DNA from: Blastomussa wellsi
Taxonomy: Eukaryota > Cnidaria > Anthozoa > Scleractinia > Plerogyridae
NCBI GenBank assembly: GCA_947652115.1
Contig: OX393568.1
Span: 5,526,641 to 5,590,640 of the forward strand
DNA: 64,000 bases
Direction: 5' to 3'
Below the pieces are notes generated by a model. It saw only the letters and a program-made list of their open reading frames with translations, ran no database searches and had not been told where the DNA came from. A program made the translations under genes and the position numbers. Each line of letters opens with the position of its first letter. Position 1 is the first letter of the stretch. Positions 42,679 through 54,600 of the stretch are shown here, piece after piece.

Positions 42679-44231
42679 TCTGTGCCCTTGTTAAGATAAT
42701 CCCCTCTCCACAGCGCTATTTAAACGAAATTTTCAGTCGAATTCCAACGCGTTCCACTAACACTCCACCACGCGTGGGTTCTTGAGTAGAAATTGTCTCT
42801 AAGATGGCTACAAAAGCATTTAAAACTTCTTGAGCGCTAAAAGCTCTGTGTTTACGTAGGAAATGCATGAGTAATCACTTGTTGAAGTGACTCTCAAAAT
42901 AGTTTGTATGTTGTCTTTGGCTTCACGTCGAAGCGCAATTTACATACGTTCAGCCAATCAGTTTAGTACGCTTGTGATAATTCAATTCATCTAGAACGAT
43001 AAAAGAACATTTTTCAGATGTATGGCAATCGTTAAGTCTGATAATTTGAGATAACTGGAGACAAATATTTTTTGTCCGATCCAGCACAAACGTCCCATTA
43101 GCAATCGATTTGTGTTCATGAAAATTTAGCATCATGGCTGCACTGAATAAAGGACAACACATCAACTGTCTGCTTTATTATGTGTGTTGTTATGTCAGTC
43201 TAATTCCCTGGTAGTTTATTGAAATTTTGACTTAATAAATTAAGATTTTAGACAAAGTTTTGGACTTCAAGAGCAAAGTGTGTCACGTAAAGCGACTCCT
43301 GGAAAAACAAACTTGTAAGTTAAGGAATGGTGTCAAACATAAGGGACTGAAGCCAAGAAGGATTATTTCAGCCCTCTTTTAAAGCCGCAAGCGCGCTTAA
43401 TCTAATGAAAACATTGTTATCTATTTAGTTGGTCTGTTGTGAAATCTGATAATTCTATTGATGAGCAACTAATGCGACTACGAAATCTCTAGAAACTTGT
43501 TTTCCCTCTGGCATAGAATCAAACTCAATACGCACTTTGTGGGTACGCTGGCTAATTGCTGAGTTGATCAGATTTTTCCCTTGCGCTAAAATTCTTTTCA
43601 TCGTTTTACATTTTTCTAAGTTCTAACTCCAGTGTAAACATGTTTTTAAGTATAGAAAGCTTCTGTTTACTTGAAACAAAAGAAAGGAATTTCGGTTTCG
43701 AATCTTCGTGGAGGTTTCTTAAACAAAACGTATAGCAAAAGCTAGAGGCAAAATGTGTGGAGATCGTCACTACTTCAATGGTTTTGCAGGAAGGAAACGC
43801 CTTTGGAGGATCTCATTCAAAGTTCATTGCATTTTGACTGGGTTCCACTGCGCGTTTTTGGTCGGATATTACCTCATGTAACAGAAATAAGGTATACCAC
43901 CGATATCAGAGCCATAACATTAACTCTAACATCTTTTTTACTTCTGTCTGGCTGTTGCGTTGGTTATTACAAGTGCTGTACTGTCTTTTAAATATTCTAT
44001 GTAATGCCTGTAATTTTCGGAGAGATGAATATACTGCTTTGTTTGCAGGAAAACGCCAGCTACGATTTTCTGAAAGGCAACAGCAACTCACAAACATAAC
44101 GATATTCCAAAACTTTCGCTAAAGGAGCCACGCCACCATATTTGAGTCATTTTTTGCGGCAAACCAAATTACCCTTAAAACGTAAGAAAGCTAAAACTAA
44201 TAGTTTTCTAAGGAAGAAAAACAGCAAAGAG

Positions 44232-44288
44232 GCTGACTCGACCCCAGTCATCTCCATCGCATAGGAGACGACTGGGGACGAGTCAGGC
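44232..44288. mobile_element. 57-bp hairpin element
   Basis: GCTGACTCGACCCCAGTC and GACTGGGGACGAGTCAGGC are mirrored around ATCGCATA. It resembles the other compact hairpins in the window and has no coding content. Confidence 0.65.
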
Positions 44289-44867
44289 AAAGAGTAAGAC
44301 CGTTTATTAATAAATACACCTTGCAGCCAATAGGCTTAATTACGTGAAAATCAAATATTTACAATAAAAATAAATCGAGAATTCAAAAAATATATTACAT
44401 ACAGACAGACAGGCGCGGCAAAAGAGGTGATACTAAAGCAAAAAGGATAGAGAAGATTGAGATGGTTTACAAATGCAAATTAGAAACGTTGTCTACCAGG
44501 GGAGAAACCCCAAATGATGCCGTTTCTCAGAAAATTGGCTCGTCTAAATAGTGAAGTATCGTCTAAACTAAAAGTTACAATTGAGAGCCATGTTATAGAA
44601 TAATATAATTTCATTCTAAGGTTAGTTGGAATCTAATTCGCAATGCCTTCGTAATATGCACGCCGTTTTCTGTTTATAAAAGCGCCAAAATTGCGTGAGA
44701 CTTTCAACACAAAACTGAAACCAAAGCATGGCTATGAAAAAATAATCAGGCTTATTTCCTCCCTAACAAATCACGTGCCTAATTTGCATAACACCGTGAA
44801 AACAAACACGGCGGCTATCGTGAAAAAGGCCTCTGTTGGAAACAATTCAGCGGTAGCGAGGAGGATA

Positions 44868-44935
44868 TCGATTGAACCGGGGCATTCGGATTATAAACTC
44901 CTTAACCACTAGACAACGTTGCTTCCTTTGACGAG
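44868..44935 (-). mobile_element. tRNA-like SINE head
   Basis: Minus strand A-box-like TTGTCTAGTGG and B-box-like CGGTTCAATCG at typical spacing. Too degenerate for a tRNA gene. Confidence 0.45.
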
Positions 44936-45348
44936 AACCTGCTAGTTTCGGAAGCTGTTTCCGCAAAGGTGAAAATTCGAGTTTCTGTAAAATTGATGCA
45001 AATCATCAATATATAAAATCCAAAGTGAAGGAAAACTGCAAAGGTTAACAAAGTAACCTTATCTTAATCGAGAATTAGAGCGGTTTTCAGTCGAGTGTCG
45101 ATAGTAATTAGCAAATTGCTTTGGTTTTGCGCCACTTTTTCAACCAATCAGAGGTGAGAAAAAAAAACCAATCCTGATACGGGCCTGCATGTTTTCCCGC
45201 GCTTTGTGCCGGCTACGTATACGTGTTTGATTGGGTCACTGGAATTTCTCCGTCCTTTGTGATTGGACAAAGTAATTGGTTTTGGTTTTACGACACTCAC
45301 TTGAAACTCGCTCTCAGTAAACAATTTATGTCAGGACTGACAGTCTAA

Positions 45349-45651
45349 TCACACATACGAAGTGGTTACAAACAAATCATTAGTTGATTGAGTCTTTTCG
45401 AGAGCCATGCCGCCATCGTTTTTTTTCAAAGACACAACAATCTTGGCAAGTAAATCTTCCATGTGAGCAAGTCTTGCTTCCAGCTTCTCTGCATGCAGAT
45501 CTGTTGAAGAGAAACTGGTTTGATGATTGTGGGACATGTCGTTGTCGATTGTGTTTCGTCGCCTGCGGGGAGATGTCTCTAACAGACTGTCTTCCTCAGT
45601 GGCCCTTTGGAGTAGGTCATTGTAGTCATCTTGACCACATACGTGATCTCC
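45349..45651 (-). CDS. ERG-like last exon: C-terminal coiled coil
   Basis: Acceptor TTCTGTTTCAG|. Reads GDHVCGQDDYNDLLQ, then LHAEKLEARLAHMEDLLAKI, a heptad stretch like the ERG tetramerising coil, and ends at TAA-side position 45349 after TTSYV. A short class-III/I-like C-terminus (TSYV) might bind PDZ domains; that is inferred. Confidence 0.85.
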   Translation of the reverse strand, partial: GDHVCGQDDYNDLLQRATEEDSLLETSPRRRRNTIDNDMSHNHQTSFSSTDLHAEKLEARLAHMEDLLAKIVVSLKKNDGGMALEKTQSTNDLFVTTSYV

Positions 45652-48600
45652 CTGAAACAGAATACAGAATAGAGAAAAGAAAATAATGCTTGCGTTGTCA
45701 TCAATGGTACACAACTTCATGCAAAAGAAATGAATTTTTATTTCGAATCTTCGAGGAGGTCTTTTAACAGATTGCTCACGCTCAGCAAAAGTCTGGACAT
45801 CATCACTGCTTGGGTTTGCAGACAACTGGCAACGCCTCAGAAAGATCTTGTTTAAAATTTGTTAAAAAACAAAAAGAGAGCAAGCGTGTGCGACCCTATT
45901 CTGCGGAATGGCGGAATGACGGAATGGTGGAATGGCGGAATGGCGGAATGACGGAATGGCGGAATGGCAGTAGTAATTCCCTTACCAACAAGTAAAAGCT
46001 AACCGCAGTTTCGCTTTTGCTTGCGGTTAGCTTTCACACCGGTTCACTTTCAAGGGCTAGTTTGCTTGCCATTAGCTTTTACTTGTTGGTAAGGACAATA
46101 CTACGGCCACTCCCTCATTCTGCCAATCCGCCGAATAGGGTCACCCGCAAGGGACACACTCGAACACCAACCCGCGGTCTGGCCAGTATCTCCCGCATGC
46201 GCACAGCCATATCAACCGGGCAGTGGCAGCGATAGACAGCTGTTTCGTCGTTGTTAGGCCTCATTAGCATGGCATAGCCGTCAGGCAGTAATAGGATTAA
46301 AAGTCCTAGTGACACCCACATTAGCCTGCAGTGCAGGCGTTATTATGGAGCGGAACGCTAGACGCTAGGTAATAAATCGTGTTTTCGTTGCCGCCATCTT
46401 GGACGCTTGGCTGCTAGAGGATTGGCCCTGGCCCATTTTTTGTACTTAACACCTACTCCCTCGTAAAATATTTCCTCGCCCCAATCTTCCACAGCTCCAA
46501 ATCCAAGATGGCGGCCTAATACGAAAATGTGAACTCGCGCGTCCGAAATACGCCTGCACTGCAGGCTACACCCACATGTGTTGTGTGGAGTTGGTGATTA
46601 ACGGGGTGTCTTTCATCCGCCTCGTCAGTGAAGGGTAGTGAAGTAGGACTTTTAGTCCTATTACTGCTCGACGGCTATGCCATGCTGACGAGGCCTAACA
46701 AGGCCGAAAAAGCTGTCCATGGCTGCCGCTTCCGGGTGATATGGCTGTGTGCAAGCGTGAGGTACTCAGAGCTGCCAACTCCTGATAAAGGAAAATCTGG
46801 AGACCCGCGAAAAAAAAATTGACAGATTGTACAAAAAGTAGTGAGATTCTATTTTTTTCCTTAAACAAACCCATTATTATACATCGAGAAAAAGTTCTCA
46901 GCATAAACAAAAATCGCAGTAGTTCGGTACAAAATAGTAAGAACAGTGTTCTCCTTTATTAGTTTATACCTCTATGGCACTAGCATTCCACGTCTATTTT
47001 CCATATTTATTCAATAAGATAATTTGTTTCATTTCAGAATGATCTTTCCCCAAAACCCGTGAGATTGGGAGCCCTTTCGTGAGAACGTGAGAAATGACAA
47101 AAAATCGTGAGACTCACGGCAGAACCGTGAGAGTTGGCAGGTCTGGGTACTAGCCAGGCCGTTGGTTGGTGTTCTAGTATGTCACTCTCTTTTTGTTTTC
47201 AAAATGTATTGCATTCATTTATAAACTCCCACGTAGACGTACAAGGAACAGTGTTAAGAACCACTGTGTGGAAATGCCACCGAAAACTCTATTTGCTATT
47301 GCCGTTACAGTTGCCGTTGCCGCTACCGTTACTATTATTGTTATCATTACTATCATCATCATCGTCATCATCATCATCATTATTATTATTAGAAAATCTA
47401 CATCGTTACCATCATTAATATCGACATGACATCGTCTTCCCTTTCGCCAATATGTTGGCAAAACAAGACAGACCTTTTTACTCTCAAAACACCTACCATA
47501 TCACTGGAGTCCAGGTCAAATGAGAGCTCCATTTGTTCCATGACACGTTGTCGGATCTCAGGGTAGACCCTCATGACCCGCAGGAGATCCCGCCAAGTTA
47601 TGATGTGCACTTGGCAAGGCACCTGTGCAAGCAGGCTCACTTGAGATTTACAGTGGCAACCAGGCCTCCTTGGACGTAACGTCATGTTGCAACCAATGAC
47701 ATCTCCCGGACCTGAAAACAACGACACCATATAACGTAAGACCATTTGATTACACACCTTTTTCTTTAGTATTTTTGACACAGATGAGCGTTATTTGAGG
47801 TTCATACATTTAGGACGTAGAAGCGGGGACGCAGGATACAATAAGTTTGATTGTTATATAGCTGAACAGGTAACACGTCAGTGGGCAACAGCAACAGTGC
47901 ATTGTTGTCTGCGAGTGTTAACCGACGACAGCCATTGCACGGCTTGCTGTACGAAATTCTTCTAAAGTCTTATATACATATATATAACAAATTACTTTGT
48001 GACCGCCGGGTTTATCGGGAAGTGTTAAACGTTAATTAAAACAAAATCGCTTCAATTTTCAAAAGCTTATAGGTGACCAATTAGGCGGTTGGTATGCTTT
48101 TTCTCCATGATAGCTTGAACGCAGAGAGAATTCTTTGTCATAGGCCAATTGCTTGCCGCTCACTGTCAATTTCTCACTGCTAATTATTGGTCTTGAACAG
48201 ACCAATGGAAAGCATGCGCATTATTTAGGTTCAGACTTAGATCGATTTATTGCACTGATGCTCTTTGGGAAACGCAAATCATACCCTAATCCATGAATGA
48301 TGTTAAACGTCAGGGCTAACGATGGATGTTAAAGAAATAGTTCCTTATTTCCCTGCTAGCAGAATCTCGTTTTCTTTATTTGGAGACGGTAAGAAAAGGA
48401 GAATCTTATAATAAGGAAGAGCTTAATGCAAGCAACTCCCTTAAAAATGTACGGATCGACGCGCTTGTCTCCTCCAATTCCTAGACACATTTCTGTGTAG
48501 CGTATCATGATAACCATAATGGAAGCCAGAACACAGATACTAAAACAGAAACCACACGCATTAAGGCTGGTTTTCAACGGCGACGGAGTCAAACTCGTAA

Positions 48601-51600
48601 ACGCACTTTCGACTTAGTGAATCAAAATCTGAGTCGTATTCGGAGTCATAAAAACGACGGAATTGGAGCGGAGTCGGAAAAATCAGAACGTTTCCATTTT
48701 CTTCCGATTCCTCTTATGACTTTGTCGCTTGTGATCCAATAGAAACTGGATTGTCGCAGTCGCAATTGGAAAAACAAGCACAATGATAGTCTCAAGCACT
48801 CCGAGCACTTCCTTTCTGCTTGCGACTGCGACAATCTAGTTTTCACTAGATCATAAAAGACGAAGTCATAAGCGGAATCGGAACTCTGCTTACGACTCCA
48901 TCGGTTTGATTTTCATCAGATCGTAACGCTTTGTGCTTCAGATTACGACTTCAACTCCGACTTCGTCACAGATGAAAACCAGTCTTTGGATCCGGCCTTA
49001 CCCAGAAGCCTTAAGGTCTGTTGGCCTTTGATGACGTCCACAGTACCAGTCACTATAAAATATAGCTTCGTGACCTGGTCTCCTTCTTTCAGCAGATAGC
49101 ACTGGTGAGGAAACAGCTCGATATGAAACACGGTCGCCAGAGCTCGAAGGCTGCCTTCGTTGACGTCTTGAAAAATCTCGAACTGCTCAAACAGGTCGTG
49201 GTTGAGATGAACTCTGATGTCCGCTTGGAGAGATTCTGGAAAGCGATACATGATCTGGCGCAAGAGAATAGGAAATAAATGAACTCTTCATCGATAAATT
49301 TGATAAGCTACCTTATTACATGAAATCCAAAATTAAGTGTCGCTAGATTTAAATCATCGCTAAATTAAAGCTGATTTTAAAGTGAGTAATAATAATAATA
49401 ATAATAATAAAGACTTTATTTTACGAGGGTAACACTAAATAGCACAGCTAATAAACTTGTGGCCCTCTCTCAAAATAATAACAATATAAAAATGGAAACT
49501 AGTATAATACAATAAAAATTTACAAATAGAAATAGAAACTAATATAAGCTATACAAAAAAAATGACTTAAAAATTGTTGCTGCGAAAAAATATTAGTCCA
49601 CATATTGTGCTTGAAGCACCCAATGCTGTCCGCCAGCCTTATACGTAGTGGTAACTCATTCCAAATTTTGGTTCCAGTAACGAGGAAGGTGCGCCCACCT
49701 TCAGTTTCTCTGTTATATCTAGGGCACAGAACATTAAAGTTTGAACATTAATGTTTGAAATTCCGCCATCCGGTCCGTTTCACACGATCACGCTATTTTA
49801 CGTGTATAAATTTCAGTCATTTCAGCTTCACAACTGAAATGGATTCTTCGCTCACATTAAATTTCACATTCCCATGTGGACTACGCGGTTTCCACGTTTA
49901 TAAAGCGCTGAAGAATCCTAGTCTAAATGAAAAGCTTGACACAATTCACTGCTACGCAGTTGCTGCAATAAGAAAAATAGGTCCGTTATGCGTACATGTG
50001 TCTTGTGCAAGGTAACTGAGTGATTCAGAGATGATTTTTGTGAATGGTAAATAAGGAATTTCGCAGAATAGAGTAAATAGAGTAAATCGTGTGCAGCTCC
50101 AGCATAACAGTGTGCGCTAATGTGCGTCAACAGGACAGCAAAGGAAAAAGGTAAAAGTAAAAAGAGTTAAGGTGATGTGGAGAAAGATGAGTACCAGAAA
50201 GAACAAATGATGGGACAAAGAGGGACCCTCCCAGTCCATGCTTTGGGGTATGTCAATTCCACAGGAGCTATTTTTATACATCGGCGAAACAGGGAGACGA
50301 CTAGGCGACGGATTCCGAGAACACCTTCGGGACATAGAGAAAGACGACAAAAATGCATCTAAACCGGTCGCGAGACACTTTAATCTCCCCAATCATTCTA
50401 AGCAACATATTGCAGTCTGCGGCTTTTCCCTTTATCAGGGAAGCACGGGCAGCCGGAAAACTCTAGAACAAAAATTTATTTTTCAAATCGGCACTCTTAA
50501 GGTGGGCTCACACGAGGGGACATGTCGCAGGAACATGTTGCTGCAACATGTAGCAGCAACATTTTTATAAACTGTTCACATTAGCGGTCATGTAACTGGG
50601 ACGTGTAGCAGGGACATGAGTCAGGGAAAGGATTAAGACTTGCACACACACACGAAAATGTAGCTGGAACATGTCCCTGGTAAATGTTGCAGGGACATGC
50701 CCCCTCGTGTGAAACAACGACGGTAATATGCGAGAGTTTAAGAAATAAAGACCACAATGCATTGGTCACTTATATCTGGAAATGAAGATGGCGGCGCTCG
50801 GTAGCCACTGCCGGCACCAGACTTTTCGTTCCAGCATCATAGGAGCTTCATCATCGAGCAGCATCATCAAAAGAACAACCAGTTTTCGGTTTCTATCCCA
50901 GTGATTCCAATTACTAGCGCGATCACGGACTCCTCTGTGAACGGCCGCCATCTTTTTTCTAAATGCACTTCCGCAAAGCAAGCTGGATCTTGTGTCTGAT
51001 TGGTTCAAATATCAGTTTTAGCTGCAGGGACATGTTGCACATCCTTGCACACGGTGATCATGGCGTTTCACGCAAAGTTCTGTCGCTGCGACATGTCCCA
51101 TGAAGTTCAACAAGTTGAACTCCGTGCGACATGTTGCGGGGACAAATTTTGCACAAATTCGATGTTGCACAAGTGAAAAAGTGTCAGCGCACACGAGAGT
51201 ATGTGTCGCTGCAACATGTCCCTGAAACATGTCCCGGCAGCTTTTTCACAAGTGTGCAAACTATGCGATTTGGTCCCTGCTACATGTCCCTGCTACACAT
51301 CCCTGCAACATGTCCCCTCAGTGTGCACTTAACGCGATTTTGTCCCCGCTTCATGTTGCTGCAACATTTTCCTGCAACATGTCCCCTCGTGTGGGCCCAC
51401 CTTTAATCCTCACGGTATCAACGAACGCTTTTCATTCAACTAATTTATTCTGTTGTTTTTCACGTTACCAGGCACCAACCAATAGCGTAGCTCCATCTTT
51501 CTGTAAATAAACCACACGCGACCCACAATTTCTCGATTCGCTCGCTCGAAACGTCGGCTTTCTAATCTCTTTACGGTGGCCTATTCACATTATCAACCCA

Positions 51601-54600
51601 GTTGATAAAACCAAATTATCTTGCCATACTTCCCACCAATGCAGCACCCCAGTTTTTTTTAGAAACTTACCCCCTCTATTTTTCGAATGGCTTTGGGGGA
51701 GTCTTTTCCCCAAGTCTGTATAACGCCAATTTCAGTCTGATGTTTGGAAGGAAAACACAATTTCACTTACTATGGAAAACCGAGTGGAGATAAGTTTTGT
51801 TTTGGAAAATTAGTTCGACGGGAAATGGTGTTTTTGAGAACTTCACAGGAAACAGACTTCTGATCCAAAGCTAACTGGAATCTCGAATTTCACGATTTGG
51901 CTGGCCAAATCTTGAATTTTCTTTTAGCCGAGATAAATGCTTCGATACGGCCACTGTTCTCCTGATTGCGCGTGTGCATGCTTCGAATCTATTAAATTTC
52001 TCTTTCGACGTTTTCGTGGTCGAGTATCTCGAGCATTGTGTTATGCATTCCCTTACAGTCCGCGAGCACAATATCTTAATCTCTCTCGACTCTCTCGGTT
52101 TTTCGCAAAGCGTCGGGAACATTTACGTCTTAATTTTGTGATTCCATCGTGTCGTGTGCATGTTTCACTAATGCGTCAAAGATAGCCCTCATGGACGTCT
52201 TTTTATGCTAAAGTTTTCCAACAGTCGCCTGCGTTTTTCTTGTTCAAGTCTCATTGATTCTTGTCTGTGGAATTTTTCCACTCGTTGCTGCTCCTGCAAG
52301 GTTTGGTCGTTGACTTATCGCGCGTGAGTAGACCCTGGTCCATCGTAATGTTCTTGTAATTCGTTTATCCATGCTTCGTTCTGCACTATTTCGTCTTCTT
52401 AAGTGAATCATGTAAATATCATGCTTACCTTCGACGATATTTCAAGCTTCATGTAAGTCCGCAAAGCTTCTTTCAACTGCTTCCATGCCTTTGTTTTATT
52501 CTACGGACTTAATGTCAAACACAGGGAGTGCTTACGCGATCACCCGAGCCGGAGGCTCATGATAAAGTGCTTGACGATAATCCAGATCGAATTTGAATTT
52601 GGAAATGTTGGTTTTTGAGGAGAGGGGAAAATCGGAGTACGCGGAAAAAAATTTCTCGGAGCAAGGAAGAGAACCAACAACCCACAAATGTCGCCAGGTC
52701 CGGGAATCGAATTCGGGACACATTGACGGGAGGCGAGTGCTCTCACCACTGCACCAGCCCTGCTCCCCAATGGCCTTAAGATGTGTCTTATTACAGTAGT
52801 TTCTGTGTCAATTAGTCAGTAATAAAGTAATTAGGCAATTATCGTTAGTCACGTCTTATACGTGGGTAATTACGTGAATTTATAATCAGTGACGATACGA
52901 GCAAGCCATATCTTGAATTTCACGATAAGTGCAGACCAAACCTGGACTTTTACGATATGGCAGGCCAAATCTTTAATTTCACGATTTGGCAGGCCAAATC
53001 TTGAATGTCACCATTCGGAAGGCCAAATCTTTTACTTCACGATTTGGCTGGCCAAATTTTGATTTTCACGATCTGGCATGCCAAATATTGAATTTCACGA
53101 TTTGGAAGGCCAAATCTAGAATTTCCCGATTTGGGAGGTCAAATCTTGAATTTCACGATTTGTCAGGCCAAATCTGGAATTTCACGATTTGTCAGGCCAA
53201 ATCTGGAATTTCACGATTTGGCAGGTCAGATCGTGAATTTCAAGGTTTGGATGGCAAAATCCTGAATTTCACGATTTGACAGGTCAAATATTGAATTTTA
53301 CGATTTGGTAGGTCAAATCTTGAATTTCACGATTTGGAATGCTAAATCTTGAATTTCACGAATTGGCAGGCCAAATCTTGAATTTCACGATTTAGTAGGT
53401 CAAATCTGGAATTTCACGATTTGGAATGCTAAATCTTGAATTTCACGAATTGGCAGGCCAAATCTGGAATTTCACGATTTGGAATGCCAAATCTTGAATT
53501 GCACGATTTAGTTGGTCAAATCTGGAATTTCACGATTTGGAATGCTAAATCTTGAATTTCACGATTTGGAATGCTAAATCTTGAATTTTACGATTTGGCA
53601 GGACTAATCTTGAATTTCACGATTTGGCAGGACAAATCTTGAATTTCACGATTTGGTTGGTCAAATCTTGAATTTTACGATTTGGCAGGACAAATCTTGA
53701 ATTTAACGATTTGGCAGGTCAAATATTGAATTTCACGATTTCGCAGAATGAAATTTAAAATCTAACCAATCAAACCATAAATCAATCACAAGAGCCTTTT
53801 TTCTCCTTCGCCAGGCTCCATCGGCAAAGAGAGACGGGCGGCTACGGGGAGGAGAGTGGAGAATTAATTGTGCTCAATTCAGTGTCTTAGAACCAAGACC
53901 AAAGTAATTACTTTGGCCAATTACAAGTAGCCGACACAAAGCACGGAAACGTGAGCGCGCGAGTGACGATTGGTTTTGGTTTAGCTTCTGATTGGTTGAA
54001 AATGAGGCGCGAGATTTTTAAACCAATCACTGAGCGTAGTAATGCAAAACCAAAGCAATTCGTGAATTACTTTCGACACTCAATTAAAAATCGATCTACT
54101 ATAAATATCTCATAACGCCTCAGACTTTTTATGGTTAAATAGAAAAAGGAATCTAGGACTCAAGGACTTATCTTATACTGAGGGCCCCTGGCAAGCTATC
54201 CCTTGCACCTTGGCACTCCACTGGTTCCTAAGACAACATACATATCACGTGTTAGGAGCACAGTTTCTCACCGATTCAATGTCATCTCCTTTAGTTGCGG
54301 CTTGTTCCATAGTGAAGTATTCCCGGAGTCTCCCTTGAAGGTATTCTGGTATGTTATGCAGGGTAATAAATTCCTTAACGACTCGCATGTCTCGATGATA
54401 GTGGGCTGTACGGGAATATAGCCGCTGGATGATCGCTGTAAGGTTTCCAAAGATGGCCGCGTAAAACAGTGCTGAGGAGAATAAAAAAAACTTCGACGTT
54501 ACTCAGGTATCGTGCGGTTTAGCGTTGGTTTTGTATACGACAAGTAGCAATGTTTTCTTGCAGATTCATCAACGAAAAGTCGGAAGAAAAAGGAGCGTCA

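Larger units (their letters stand above)
42679..45348. other. Intergenic region between GABA-B start and ERG stop
   Basis: 2.7 kb holding the GABA-B promoter side and the ERG 3' side. Apart from the hairpin at 44232 and tRNA-like head at 44868, I see no gene. No core promoter motif stood out. Confidence 0.55.

Noticed and set aside
46115..46822. Short readings containing DGYAMLxRPN on both sides
   Set aside because: They are the two arms of one inverted repeat; the motif recurs because the DNA is repeated, not because it is coding.
52986..53279. Open frame of 97 codons with repeated SRFGRSNLEF-like residues
   Set aside because: It is the minisatellite read in one frame; the unit is 29 bp so frames rotate, and there is no coding context.
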